From Odontesthes bonariensis (lineage: Eukaryota; Chordata; Actinopteri; Atheriniformes; Atherinopsidae), in NCBI RefSeq assembly GCF_027942865.1, contig NC_134508.1:39677466-39741465 (forward strand): a stretch of 64,000 nt of DNA. The letters are read 5' to 3'. The number at the start of each line of letters is the position of its first letter. Position 1 is the first letter of the stretch. The notes below the pieces were generated by a model, which worked only from the letters and a program-made list of their open reading frames with translations, searched no databases and was not told the origin of the DNA. The translations under genes and the position numbers were made by a program. Shown here one piece after another: positions 1-10,685 of the stretch.

Positions 1-709
1 GTCTACCTGAGACAAAGCCCTGAGCCCAGGACACAGCGGTAGTAGTCTTTCCTTTCTGGGTTACGGGGAAGTTTTTTTCTCTTTCCATATCTCACACTGG
101 TCAGATCCTCAGAGAGAATGAGGTGCGGATGAGCTGTGTTTGGATCCAGAATCACAGGTGCATCAGAGACCATCTCTTTCATTTTGCTCCAGATGTTGAA
201 GGTCAGGTTGCCCAGATGTTTGGCCACATCAATCAGAGCTCCTGAGACCAGCTGTGGGTCCTCCAGCAGGCGGCGATGTTGGATTCTTTCCATCGTAGTC
301 TGATAGCTCTGAAGAAATGAGACCTCTGCAGCTCTGAGCGCCTCCTCCGTGGCTCTGATCATATCTGAAAGAGCTGCTATCTCTCTGCTCAGAGCCTCAC
401 TCTTCTCCTTCATCACCTGACTCTTCTGCTCCTCTTCCTCCCTCAGAGCACTAATCCTGGCCTCCTCTTCCTCCTGTAGAAACTGGTGCAGCTTTTTGAA
501 CTGCTTCCTAATCTCTGTCTCGGTGTGTTTGGCCTGGACCCCAATGTGTTCTGCTGTTAGGTCAAAGTTTCCTTTAACCTGGTTAAAAAGATTCCGTTTC
601 TCCTGTAGGAGCCACAGTGATCTCTGCAGCTCTTCTCTGTAATCCTGCACAGCCTCATTGATGGGGCTGAATCTGTGGTTCTTTTTACAGATTTTACAGA
701 TTAAACACA
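1..709 (-). pseudogene. TRIM-family pseudogene copy 3 (5'-truncated, frameshifted)
   Basis: The minus-strand frame starts at the last Cys pair of the B-box (VCLIC), continues through [11 protein letters not shown], a full coiled coil and the linker, and enters the PRY part of the PRY-SPRY domain (LDPNTA, LSEDL, NPER). It is clearly paralogous to the intact TRIM at 2280-3659 but more diverged than the inverted copy. The RING and most of the B-box are absent. Near position 15 two bases are missing relative to the intact gene (TCA--GGGCTTTG where GAG-GGC-TTT is expected). This shifts the frame and ends it at a TAG at 3-5, so the SPRY core cannot be made from this frame; homologous sequence may continue past the window edge. 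A TTTCAG tract sits just upstream of the homologous start and could be an acceptor. Called a pseudogene by inference. Confidence 0.8.
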
Positions 710-2279
710 CTGAAATAACAAAAAGCAGAGGTGGAAAAGGTAGATGCTTTATTGAAGCAGAAAACGTCCAGTTTAAGTATGTAATAAATCCTTAAAGTCA
801 GTCAGTCAACTATTACATTTATTTAGTTTATACATGTGAACTGAACATAAGTACAAGCACAAAGGTAATTACAGATAATTCTTCACAAGACAAATCTAAG
901 GGGGTGTGAATGATTTGTTTGTGAAATTGTGACACTATTCACAAACTTCAGCTACATGAATCTGCATTAATTCTCAAGCTTTGATTTAATCTGACTAAAT
1001 TAAAAATATATGTATGAAAATACATTTGATTCCTTGATTATCCATATGAAAGTCTGAGTCGTTTTTCTTTTTTTTTAAGTTTTAAGAGTAGAGTTTGAAA
1101 CAGCTGGTTCGAGCCTTAACGACGTTTATATGAAGGTTTTCTGAACGCATAAATGAAAGAAAAATAATCTAATGGGGTTTAATATGTAAAGCTGTCAAAT
1201 AAAACACATATCTGCCTCTGAAATGTAGTGATGTGGAAATATAAAGTTATGTAAAACAGTAAAGAACACTACTCATTATGGATGATGTGTGAACAATCAG
1301 GAATAACACATCAGATGTAACTTGTTTTTTAGAATGAGCTCATTCTGTCTGACTGATTTCACCATCAAAGTTACATTTGATTAAATAAAAGTTTGAATTG
1401 TGATACAATCCCCAAATGGTGATCGGCAATAGAGGAAATACTTTGCAACAGACAGATAAATTCATACTTTTCATACTTAGAAACATGAAGTTCCACAAGG
1501 CCTGAATGGACTCCATACGGGTGCAACATGTTTTATCTCTGCTGTACAGAAAGACACATTTTACATCCATTTCAGGCTTGTTAGTCTGTTTGACTCAGTC
1601 TGAATTTAAGCTTTTTTTTATTTTCTGTTGATAATCTTACTCTCATTTTCACAGTTTGGAATTTACTGGGTCAGAAATCTTGAATTTAAGCAGTTTTGTT
1701 TCCCAGTTGAACAACTGTGCCACCTTCTGGCCAGAGCTGCGACTGTCACCGAAATAAAGCAGGAAGACACGTCTTAAGGCTTTTAATGTACTGTTTTAAG
1801 ATTAATTTCTGATCCATTTAACCCTGATTTCACAATTCAGAGCTAACAATGTTTAAAGATACAAGATTTCTGCTTTAGCTGATAACGAAAAACAGCTCGA
1901 AGGGGTCGTATTAGATAATCTGTTTTAGTTTTCAGACCACTGATAATCGAGAATAAGGCAGCAATCTTATTTGTTGGACCAAGGGCAAAGACAAAGCCTG
2001 TCTTTATGAAACAGCAGCGGGAGATAATCTTCATCTTTTTGTATTTTTCAGATCAAAACATGCACCTTGAAAAAGAAATCTAATGTTCCCGTTTGGTGCC
2101 ACAAACTGACACTGTGATGTCTATTCATGGGAGATTTTGGGCTTGGGAGTAATTATCCAGAATTATGGGTTAAACTGGCTCAAATTTAAGGTCTATGTCA
2201 TTATTTTTAACATGTTATGGCACATTCTATTGCTCTGTTTTAATATCACTGTTGTAAAGAAACCATGCTCCTTGAAAGG
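710..2279. other. 3' flank of the intact TRIM gene
   Basis: AT-rich sequence downstream of the minus-strand TRIM gene, duplicated in the right arm at 18277-19925. Short reading frames here (for example 1340-1570 and 1843-2034) have counterparts in the other arm only because the DNA is duplicated; no domain is recognisable. It may be a long 3' UTR. An AATAAA on the minus strand at 748-753 is a possible polyadenylation signal, conserved in the right arm. Confidence 0.5.
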
Positions 2280-3659
2280 TTACACTTCCGGTAATATCCT
2301 CAATGGGAGTTCACCTCCCGTGTAAAAGACTGGAAACAGTCTCTCAGTGCAAGTGTGTGTTAAGTTGTGAATGTGTGTGTTTGTTTCAGCATCAAAGAAT
2401 GACACTCTTCCTCTCTCGCAGTCCAGATGAACGCTGATCACCTGCAGCTTCCTCTCAGGATGAAAAGTGGAGGGATCCTGAGGGGAGATGATGATGTGTT
2501 TGCCTTTAGAAAAAGCAACGGCCCACATTCCAGACTTTACATCAGTGCGTCCCTTCCTTCTTAAAGTTTCTGCTGCAACGCCAACAAACCAGGCGGTGCT
2601 CTCTCCAACTGCAACAGCCCAGCTGTGGGTGCCGGAGTCAAAGCCCTCAGAGGCCAGAACCATGCCGTGATACTCAAACCTCTCGGGGTTCTCAGGCAGA
2701 GTCTGTCTCTGTCCGCGTCTCACACTCATCAGATCCTCAGACAGGATGAGTCCTGCTTCCGCTGTGTTTGGATCCAGAATCACAGGCGTATGAGAGACCA
2801 TCTCTTTCATTTTGCTCCAGATGTTGAAGGTCAGGTTGCCCAGATGTTTGGCCATATCTATCAGAGCTCCTGAGACCAGCTGTGGGTCCTCCAGCAGGGG
2901 GCGATGTTGGATTCTTTCCATCCTAGTCTGATAGTTCTGAAGAAATGAGACCTCTGCAGCTCTGAGCGCCTCCTCCGTGGCTCTGATCATATCTGAAAGA
3001 GCTGCTATCTCTCTGCTCAGAGCCTCACTCTTCTCCTTTATCACCTGACTCTTCTGCTCCTCTTCCTCCCTCAGAGCACTAATCCTGGCCTCCTCTTCCT
3101 CCTGTAGAAACTGGTGCAGCTTTTTGAACTGCTTCCTAATCTCTGTCTCGGTGTGTTTGGCCTGGACCCCAATGTGTTCTGCTGTTAGGTCAAAGTTTCC
3201 TTTAACCTGGTTAAAAAGATTCCGTTTCTCCTGTAGGAGCCACAGTGATCTCTGCAGCTCTTCTCTGTAATCCTGCACAGCCTCATTGATGGGTCTGAAT
3301 CTGTGGTTCTTGTGAGATTCTGAGTCCCTGCAGATGAGACACACAGGCTGCTGATGGTCCAAACAGAACAGTTTGAGCTTCTCAGAGTGCAGACTGCAGA
3401 GATCCTCCGACTCTGTTGCAGATTTCCGATCTCTCTCCCGTAAAAAGGCCTCACACGTGTTTTTTAACACCAAATTACACTGCGGGTGTTCACTTCCAGA
3501 GGCAGCCTTACAAACGGGACACTCACGCATTTTTTTCTTTCTCCACCACCTTTTCAGACAGTTTTTACAAAAGCTGTGGCTGCATGGCAGGAAAACGGGC
3601 TCTCTGAACACGTCCTGGCAAACAGGGCAGGAGAGCTCTTCCTCTAATCCTGAGGCCAT
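2280..3659 (-). CDS. TRIM family E3 ubiquitin ligase, RING/B-box/coiled-coil/PRY-SPRY (A33/TRIM35/TRIM39-like)
   Basis: An intact 459-residue single-exon frame with the full class IV TRIM layout. The RING has C11, C14, C26, H28, C31, C34, C47 and C50 (C3HC4). B-box 2 has C88, H91, C99, H102, C107, C110, H116 and H119. A long Glu/Lys-rich coiled coil spans about 125-250, and PRY-SPRY spans about 290-459 with LDPNTA, LPENPERF, WFVGVA and LDCERGRVSFFD. TRIM proteins of this class are ubiquitin ligases: the RING recruits E2, the coiled coil dimerises and SPRY binds the target. Many fish members act in innate immunity, but a role here is inference. The start is supported by [14 protein letters not shown], the usual N-terminus of this fish subfamily, and by reuse of the same ATG in all copies. 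Orthology to a named mammalian TRIM cannot be settled. It is the only undamaged copy in the window. Confidence 0.93.
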   Translation of the reverse strand: MASGLEEELSCPVCQDVFREPVFLPCSHSFCKNCLKRWWRKKKMRECPVCKAASGSEHPQCNLVLKNTCEAFLRERDRKSATESEDLCSLHSEKLKLFCLDHQQPVCLICRDSESHKNHRFRPINEAVQDYREELQRSLWLLQEKRNLFNQVKGNFDLTAEHIGVQAKHTETEIRKQFKKLHQFLQEEEEARISALREEEEQKSQVIKEKSEALSREIAALSDMIRATEEALRAAEVSFLQNYQTRMERIQHRPLLEDPQLVSGALIDMAKHLGNLTFNIWSKMKEMVSHTPVILDPNTAEAGLILSEDLMSVRRGQRQTLPENPERFEYHGMVLASEGFDSGTHSWAVAVGESTAWFVGVAAETLRRKGRTDVKSGMWAVAFSKGKHIIISPQDPSTFHPERKLQVISVHLDCERGRVSFFDAETNTHIHNLTHTCTERLFPVFYTGGELPLRILPEV

Positions 3660-3950
3660 TTTGTAATCACACCAGACAGAAAGTCTAAACAGGAAGTAAG
3701 ATGCTTACTTCTCTACACGAGTCGTTTTCAGTCTGATTCGTGGTGTCATTCAAAAACTCAAGTTCAGCGACTGAAGTCTGCAGCAAGTTGAAATACACTC
3801 TTCTGTAGCAGTCCTCCCTCGGCTGGAGTTTAAATTTTGAGTTTGCAAATATTGTCCTAATTTCAGCGTGTGGGTCTCTTATCAGAGGAAGAACTTCTGC
3901 TTCCTGGTTCATGTCATGTGATTCATGACATACGTGGAGTTTTGTCATGG
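3660..3950 (-). promoter_or_regulatory. 5' flank of intact TRIM gene, duplicated module
   Basis: The first ~110 bases upstream of the ATG (3660-3771) recur, with few changes, upstream of the chimeric RING frame at 4515-4628 and again in the right arm. They hold an AGGAAGTAAG motif (ETS-like core GGAA) about 30 bases before the ATG. No TATA box is clear. A frame at 3685-3948 has no recognisable domain. Promoter or 5' UTR function is inferred from position and from duplication together with the first coding segment. Confidence 0.4.
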
Positions 3951-4039
3951 AGTGGAGGTGCTCTCACTGTACAGTCTACTATCTTGTGGCATTTTCACCA
4001 CCATTCAGAGAAGTAGAAGTATGATTTTTATTCAGTTGT

Positions 4040-4396
4040 GTAAAAAAAAGAAAGTACACCCTCTTTCAATTCTAAGATATAACATATCAGGAGACAATGG
4101 AAAAAAATTGCTGATCCATATCAGGTCTAAATATTAGGAAGATACAACTACAGGTGAACAACAACACATGACATATTCCACCGTGTTATTATTTATTTAA
4201 CAAAAATAGTCAAAATGCAGAAGCAGTGTGTGAAAACACATATTTATTGCTTTCATGGGAGGGTAAGAGGGCAAGTAGCTGTGTTACTCATCAAATGTCA
4301 TCAATGTCCTTTGGACAGACCAGACCAAAGTGGAGATGTTTGGACATAATGCACAGCAGCACGTTTGGAGAGAACCAAACACAGCATTTTTTTCTT
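4040..4396 (+). mobile_element. Tc1/mariner-derived fragment (left arm)
   Basis: At 4318-4389 the plus strand reads [20 protein letters not shown], matching the WTDE(S/T)K-x-LFG-(N)-x-VWRKP block of fish Tc1-like transposases around the second catalytic Asp. The flanking AT-rich DNA (AAGTACACCCTCTTTC, TTTAACAAAAATAG) resembles common fish Tc1-derived repeats. It abuts the duplicated RING exon at its AAAAAAATG end, so the break lies exactly where the TRIM homology stops. It is only a fragment and no terminal repeat pair was found. Confidence 0.6.
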
Positions 4397-4516
4397 TCTC
4401 CACCACCTTTTCAGACAGTTCTTACAAAAGCTGTGGCTGCATGGCAGGAAAACGGGCTCTCTGAACACGTCCTGGCAAACAGGGCAGGAGAGCTCTTCCT
4501 CTAACCCTGAGGCCAT
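4301..4516 (-). pseudogene. Chimeric RING-Tc1 frame, left arm (truncated TRIM 5' copy)
   Basis: Residues 1-44 are identical to the start of the intact TRIM ([11 protein letters not shown] to WWRKKKM) and then switch to 27 residues encoded by antisense Tc1 sequence, ending at a stop: 71 aa in all. The RING keeps C11, C14, C26, H28, C31 and C34 but loses the last Cys pair (C47, C50), so a normal two-zinc RING cannot form. It has its own copy of the ~110-base upstream module. An identical 71-aa frame is in the right arm at 9347-9562. Most likely a dead partial duplication; expression as a small peptide is only a possibility. Confidence 0.7.
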
Positions 4517-4899
4517 TTTGTAATCACACCAGACAGAGAGTCTAAACAGGAAGTAAGACGCTTACTTGTCTACACGAGTCGTTTTCAGTCTGATTTGTGG
4601 TGTCATTCAAAAATTCACGTTCAGCGACTATTATTATATATATTATTATATAGAACTGCTTGAAAGTAAAATTTCTTGCCATCATTTGTTTCACAAATTT
4701 ATACAACAAACTGAATTACTGGAGGTTAAAATGACTGGACGTTATCCAACAAAAAAGAATGTCACAATGACTGATCCTGAAAGACGTTTAATTTTCTTTT
4801 ATACACCAGCCTGCCTCTTGAATATTACCCAGATACATCTCCAGCTGCAAAAATGGCTCTTCTCCTAGGATGGAGACGCTGTTGGGCTTATTCGTGGTC

Positions 4900-5462
4900 C
4901 TCCTAAAATCAACAGCTGCGGTGATTATTCCCACACCAGGCCACAAAGTGGTCGACCACCTCTCTGCCTCTTGTCCTTCCTTCTCTGGTTACCTGTCAGA
5001 TTTTATTACTAATTTTAAAAGCTTTGAATAGTTGGACGGTTGCCTCTGTCTATGATCTGTGAACTCCTTACTCCCCTGATTGCTGCTTACACGGCCAACT
5101 GTTTAATATAACTGACCTGTTCATTAGATGGAAATGAATCCCTGCATCCTCCTAAAAATCACTTTATTTTGAGGCTTTTTCTTAAAAGTAAAACCCCACT
5201 TTCATAAGTGATTTCATATGATCTTAGAACTATTAAAAAGTTATATCTAATTAGAAATAGTGCAAGTTCTGTGCAATCTGTTGGTTTCCTTAGCCAGGAA
5301 ATAGTTTTTGAATTGGCTCTGTATGAATGAATTGGATTATGATTACAATGAATGGAACTCCAATTGGCCAGAATTGGACTTTATTATTGAAGTGCCCTGA
5401 GATCACATTTGTTGTAATTTGGCATTATATAAAAATAAAACTGAATTGAATTGAATTGCAAG
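4900..5462 (+). mobile_element. LINE 3' end (L2/Rex-like), left arm
   Basis: Decayed coding traces near 4985-5100 (LPVRFYY, ICELLTPL) resemble the C-terminal tail of fish L2/Rex-type reverse transcriptases. They are followed by the typical fish 3' tail: AAGTGCCCTGAGATCACATT, then ATTTGGCATTATATAAA and a run of ATTGA repeats to about 5458. The reverse complement is present at 8399-8960 in the right arm, so the insertion predates the inverted duplication. Confidence 0.55.
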
Positions 5463-5732
5463 TGAAACATATCAAATGTGGAAAAAGAAAAGTTTATTTT
5501 AAAAAACATTTAAAAGAAAAACTGACATTATTCTGTCTTGGAAAACACTGCAGGTAGAAAACATGATACTGGTTGCTGAAAAACTGGCAGAAGTGGACCT
5601 TCCAACGTGACAGTGGCAGGAAGTATTCAGCTGAAGTCGTCGAGAGATTAGTGGTTGGAACCACAGACCAGAAGAGACGAAACAGAAGCCTTCAAACCTG
5701 CAGATCATCCCAGAATAAAGTCCAATTCTCCA

Positions 5733-6018
5733 GTGGAGGCATGAAGAAAGCAGTCGTGAGTACCATAACATACAATTAATACATTAAAACCGACCTGGAC
5801 AATAATATTTTGAGATCCAGGTATTTTGATCCAGATGTCTTCACCCTGTGTGGGAAAACTCCCCCCATTTCCCTGTGTCCGGTACTTTTCCACTATAGGC
5901 CTCATCCCACCTGTTTTGACTACCCCTGTAAGCATTTAGTGTTTTAACCCTTCACACCGTGTGATCAATGCTTGTTCCCTTCAAAAAGGAGTGTATCAAC
6001 TCTGAATAAGCACAATGA
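5733..6018. other. Spacer segment, nothing recognised
   Basis: First part of the 2.4 kb unique spacer between the two palindrome arms. No gene, repeat or RNA is recognisable. Confidence 0.4.
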
Positions 6019-6345
6019 TCAAGATTACTTTATTGTCATGTAGTCATTGTCACACGAAATTACTCCTCGGCATTTAACCCATCCAGGTTGGCAGCTGTTG
6101 AAAACACACATGCACAGGGTCACACACTCATGGAGACAGATGCCATGTACACTGGAGCCGTGGGCAGCCAATCACAGCGCCCGGGGAGCATGGGGGTACG
6201 GTGCCTTGCCTTGCACCGCGGCCATGAGGTGGACTGCCACCCCTCCAGCTGTCAGTTCACCAATCTGAGCAGTGGGAGTGGGAACTGAACCGCCACCCTT
6301 CAGGACGACCCACTGTCACCACTGAGCCACGGCCGCAGAGGCATA
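6019..6345 (-). repeat. tRNA-derived SINE in palindrome spacer (decayed)
   Basis: Read on the minus strand it begins with GGCCGTGGCTCAGTGG (tRNA A-box-like head), followed by a degenerate B box (GGCGGTTCAGTTCCC). A conserved body follows, including GGTACCGTGC-type sequence, GCGCCCGGGGAGC and the AACCCATCCAGGTTGGCA block seen on the plus strand. A second, better preserved copy lies at 15007-15356 inside the LINE. Confidence 0.75.
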
Positions 6346-7720
6346 AATAAGCATAAATGTGTACAGTAAAAGGTGATATTAAAACCTCAGCAATATCAAA
6401 CATACCTGATTTGTCCTTGGAAGAATAACTTTTGAATAGAATTACCTTTTAATTGACACGTAAAACCGTTTCTTATTTTAAATGTAAAACATCAGCAGCC
6501 TTACATCCCACAGAAGACACAGCAGTACCAGAACAACTCGCGGACCAATGTAACCCCTCAGAAGAAAGACCAGAGGTGCCTTCAACATGGAGGAAATTAA
6601 AGAAATACATGACGCCAAAACACCACCGCCAATACAAAGAGAAAACCATCAAGAGAGAAAGAAACAGCAGCGTTTAGAACTCGCACACAAGTCTCGTCAA
6701 CAGCTTGTCAACTTCAAATGAATATAAAATCTTCTCCATACGTCATATTATATCCACATCAATAAAATATGATTCAAATTCATATAACTTTAGTTCATCT
6801 GTATATTTTCATCCTGAACAACTGCACTGCCTGAAAGTATCAAGTGCATTGTTCTCACAGCTGTTAACAGCATTAATGTGTCATTCAGATAAGAATATGA
6901 AGATATGTTCCTTCACAAATTATCATTGCATTGATTTATGTGTTTAAATAGAATAAATATTAAATAACTAAATAACACACTCGTTTGGATTCTTTTATCA
7001 AAATAAGGTTAAAGGGTGATTTTCTTTAAACAAATTGAAATATTGTTGATATCTGGTGTGAAATTTGAATATCTGCAGTAAAATTCTTGTTATGTCCATG
7101 TTATGGTTTGTTATTTTTGGTTTGTTATTTTTGTCATTTTTATACATCTATGGTTTGTATTTACTTGTCAGATATGTCAGATTACATTCTGGTTGTCTGG
7201 ATTAGATTTAGATTTTAGAAATTAAACTTGTTACAAAGAGAAATCTATGAGGAAGCATGTTCCAGGAATCCAGATTATTCAATAAGAATAAAAATGTATT
7301 TGTGAATATTTAAAATTCATAACCCCACGCATGGCGGCAAAAGTTCTGCCAAGGACAAATAATCTGAAATGAGTATTTTAAAGGGCTGATTTGATGTTTA
7401 TCTGCGCTGCACATCCAGCATCATCACTGATAATGATCACTTTTTTGGTTTTGACAAACTGAGTATGATATCTTAAAATGTAGTTTCTACTCATAAAGAA
7501 TGTTACTGTGGAAAAACTGCACCTACGGTTCTGATTAGTACGACTGTAATTTTGACCATAAGGAATGATATTAGAGGTCTTTATGTAAAGCAGTTTACAC
7601 AGTAAATGTTAAAGCAGCTGTCCATGGACACGCTGTACTGATTCAGAAGGAGTCCTGCAATGAAAAGTGTCACCTCTGAAGAAAAGTAAGTTTATGGTGT
7701 GTGTATTTAGGAAACAGCAC
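6346..7720. other. Spacer segment without recognisable gene
   Basis: AT-rich unique DNA. A 74-codon frame at 6453-6677 is Lys/Arg/Gln-rich at its end but matches no family I know. No terminal repeats were recognised. Confidence 0.35.
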
Positions 7721-7977
7721 TTTAAAGGACAAGACCGTTTTTTTGACATTGGGCCCTTGATTTCACATTATAACATGATGTTCTACTCACCCCTGCTTGT
7801 TGTTGGTAATTTGGAGCTGTTCCGAAGATATTCGAGAGGCGTCTGGCTGCTCTCTTGAGATATTCGGCCACGAAACGGTTTCCTATGGGCAACGTTATAC
7901 AGGCACAAACTATGCTGTTAATAATTTATTAATTACTGTACACTAGCACTGATAACGTGGAGGTGTGTCGCTTACTT
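7721..7977. mobile_element. Possible truncated TTAA-type MITE
   Basis: Starts at TTTAAAGGACAAGACCG and runs through ATTGGGCCCTTGATTTC and CTACTCACCCCTGCTTG, a sequence style shared with the TTAA foldback element at 30691-31380 (AAAGGGATAG start, ACTTACCCCTGCTG inside). No matching right terminus was found before the hairpin element at 7981. Confidence 0.35.
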
Positions 7978-7980
7978 AAA

Positions 7981-8124
7981 AAAATCCGGGTTACTGTAAT
8001 TTTGAATTTTTGTCGTAAAGTCTGTGTGTGTTTGTCTGTGGGCTGTCTGTGGTAGTAGCACGATGATGACGTCAGTAACACCCACTTTACGACAAAAATT
8101 CAAAATTGCAGTAACCCGGATTTT
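7981..8124. mobile_element. 144-bp hairpin MITE at the inner palindrome junction
   Basis: Terminal inverted repeats of 41 bp (7981-8021 and 8084-8124), starting AAAATCCGGGTTACTG, match with one mismatch (T/C at base 17) around a 62-bp centre. It ends two bases before the right palindrome arm begins at 8127. No coding capacity and no clear target duplication; superfamily unknown. Confidence 0.85.
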
Positions 8125-8398
8125 CATGGAGAATTGGACTTTATTCTGGGATGATCTGCAGGTTTGAAGGCTTCTGTTTCGTCTCTTCTGGTCTGTGGTT
8201 CCAACCACTAATCTCTCGACGACTTCAGCTGAATACTTCCTGCCACTGTCACGTTGGAAGGTCCACTTCTGCCAGTTTTTCAGCAACCAGTATCATGTTT
8301 TCTACCTGCAGTGTTTTCCAAGACAGAATAATGTCAGTTTTTCTTTTAAATGTTTTTTAAAATAAACTTTTCTTTTTCCACATTTGATATGTTTCACT

Positions 8399-8960
8399 TG
8401 CAATTCAATTCAATTCAGTTTTATTTTTATATAATGCCAAATTACAACAAATGTGATCTCAGGGCACTTCAATAATAAAGTCCAATTCTGGCCAATTGGA
8501 GTTCCATTCATTGTAATCATAATCCAATTCATTCATACAGAGCCAATTCAAAAACTATTTCCTGGCTAAGGAAACCAACAGATTGCACAGAACTTGCACT
8601 ATTTCTAATTAGATATAACTTTTTAATAGTTCTAAGATCATATGAAATCACTTATGAAAGTGGGGTTTTACTTTTAAGAAAAAGCCTCAAAATAAAGTGA
8701 TTTTTAGGAGGATGCAGGGATTCATTTCCATCTAATGAACAGGTCAGTTATATTAAACAGTTGGCCGTGTAAGCAGCAATCAGGGGAGTAAGGAGTTCAC
8801 AGATCATAGACAGAGGCAACCGTCCAACTATTCAAAGCTTTTAAAATTAGTAATAAAATCTGACAGGTAACCAGAGAAGGAAGGACAAGAGGCAGAGAGG
8901 TGGTCGACCACTTTGTGGCCTGGTGTGGGAATAATCACCGCAGCTGTTGATTTTAGGAGG
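8399..8960 (-). mobile_element. LINE 3' end (L2/Rex-like), right arm
   Basis: Inverted copy of 4900-5462, with the ATTGA-repeat tail at 8400-8420 and the same decayed C-terminal reverse transcriptase traces. It was carried here by the inverted duplication, not by a new insertion. Confidence 0.55.
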
Positions 8961-9346
8961 ACCACGAATAAGCCCAACAGCGTCTCCATCCTAGGAGAAG
9001 AGCCATTTTTGCAGCTGGAGATGTATCTGGGTAATATTCAAGAGGCAGGCTGGTGTATAAAAGAAAATTAAACGTCTTTCAGGATCAGTCATTGTGACAT
9101 TCTTTTTTGTTGGATAACGTCCAGTCATTTTAACCTCCAGTAATTCAGTTTGTTGTATAAATTTGTGAAACAAATGATGGCAAGAAATTTTACTTTCAAG
9201 CAGTTCTATATATATAATAATATATATAATAATAGTCGCTGAACGTGAATTTTTGAATGACACCACAAATCAGACTGAAAACGACTCGTGTAGACAAGTA
9301 AGCGTCTTACTTCCTGTTTAGACTCTCTGTCTGGTGTGATTACAAA

Positions 9347-9562
9347 ATGGCCTCAGGGTTAGAGGAAGAGCTCTCCTGCCCTGTTTGCCAGGACGTGTTC
9401 AGAGAGCCCGTTTTCCTGCCATGCAGCCACAGCTTTTGTAAGAACTGTCTGAAAAGGTGGTGGAGAAAGAAAAAAATGCTGTGTTTGGTTCTCTCCAAAC
9501 GTGCTGCTGTGCATTATGTCCAAACATCTCCACTTTGGTCTGGTCTGTCCAAAGGACATTGA
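9347..9562 (+). pseudogene. Chimeric RING-Tc1 frame, right arm
   Basis: Encodes the same 71 residues as 4301-4516: the first 44 residues of the TRIM, lacking the last RING Cys pair, then antisense Tc1-derived sequence. It is preceded by a copy of the ~110-base TRIM upstream module including AGGAAGTAAG. A product is not established. Perfect conservation between arms reflects recent duplication or arm-to-arm conversion and need not mean selection. Confidence 0.7.
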
Positions 9563-9825
9563 TGACATTTGATGAGTAACACAGCTACTTGCCCTCTTAC
9601 CCTCCCATGAAAGCAATAAATATGTGTTTTCACACACTGCTTCTGCATTTTGACTATTTTTGTTAAATAAATAATAACACGGTGGAATATGTCATGTGTT
9701 GTTGTTCACCTGTAGTTGTATCTTCCTAATATTTAGACCTGATATGGATCAGCAATTTTTTTCCATTGTCTCCTGATATGTTATATCTTAGAATTGAAAG
9801 AGGGTGTACTTTCTTTTTTTTACAC
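9468..9825 (-). mobile_element. Tc1/mariner-derived fragment (right arm)
   Basis: Inverted copy of 4040-4396. The transposase trace ([15 protein letters not shown]) reads on the minus strand. It directly follows the truncated RING segment after AAAAAAATG. Confidence 0.6.
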
Positions 9826-10685
9826 AACTGAATAAAAATCATACTTCTACTTCTCTGAATGGTGGTGAAAATGCCACAAGATAGTAGACTGTACAGTGAG
9901 AGCACCTCCACTCCATGACAAAACTCCACGTATGTCATGAATCACATGACATGAACCAGGAAGCAGAAGTTCTTCCTCTGATAAGAGACCCACACGCTGA
10001 AATTAGGACAATATTTGCAAACTCCAAATTTAAACTCCAGCCGAGGGAGGACAGCTACAGAAGAGTGTATTTCAACTTGCTGCAGACTTCAGTCGCTGAA
10101 CTTGAGTTTTTGAATGACACCACGAATCAGACTGAAAACGACTCGTGTAGAGAAGTAAGCATCTTACTTCCTGTTTAGACTTTCTGTCTGGGGTGATTAC
10201 AAAATGGCCTCAGGATTAGAGGAAGAGCTCTCCTGCCCTGTTTGCCAGGACGTGTTCAGAGAGCCCGTTTTCCTGCCATGCAGCCACAGCTTTTGTAAAA
10301 ACTGTCTGAAAAGGTGGTGGAGAAAGAAAAAAATGCGTGAGTGTCCCGTTTGTAAGGCTGCCTCTGGAAGTGAACACCCGCAGTGTAATTTGGTGTTAAA
10401 AAACACGTGTGAGGCCTTTTTACGGGAGAGAGATCGGAAATCTGCGGAGGATCTCTGCAGTCTGCACTCTGAGAAGCTCAAACTGTTCTGTTTGGACCAT
10501 CAGCAGCCTGTGTGTCTCATCTGCAGAGACTCAGAATCTCATAAGAACCATTAGCCCCTTTCACACTGAGGAAGAACCCGCGTTTAATTTGCGAATTTAG
10601 TGTGTCCGCTGTTCCTTTCACACTGACGATCCGGGCTGGGGTGTCAACTCGATTCGCCATTCGACCCGCGTCAGACCCTAGTCTT

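Larger units (their letters stand above)
691..5732. repeat. Left arm of large inverted duplication
   Basis: This stretch is the reverse complement of 8127-19944 once the insertions in the right arm are removed. Paired landmarks include the TRIM start codons (3659 with 10204), the chimeric RING starts (4516 with 9347), the TRIM stops (2280 with 18276) and the outer ends (691 with 19944). Encoded peptides in the two arms differ at only a few positions, implying nucleotide identity around 98-99% by eye. The inner edge ends at CCAATTCTCCA (5722-5732). The outer edge ends where the left continues into TRIM copy 3 and the right into unrelated DNA. The right arm also has about 80 bp near 19186-19270 that the left arm lacks. 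Confidence 0.95.
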
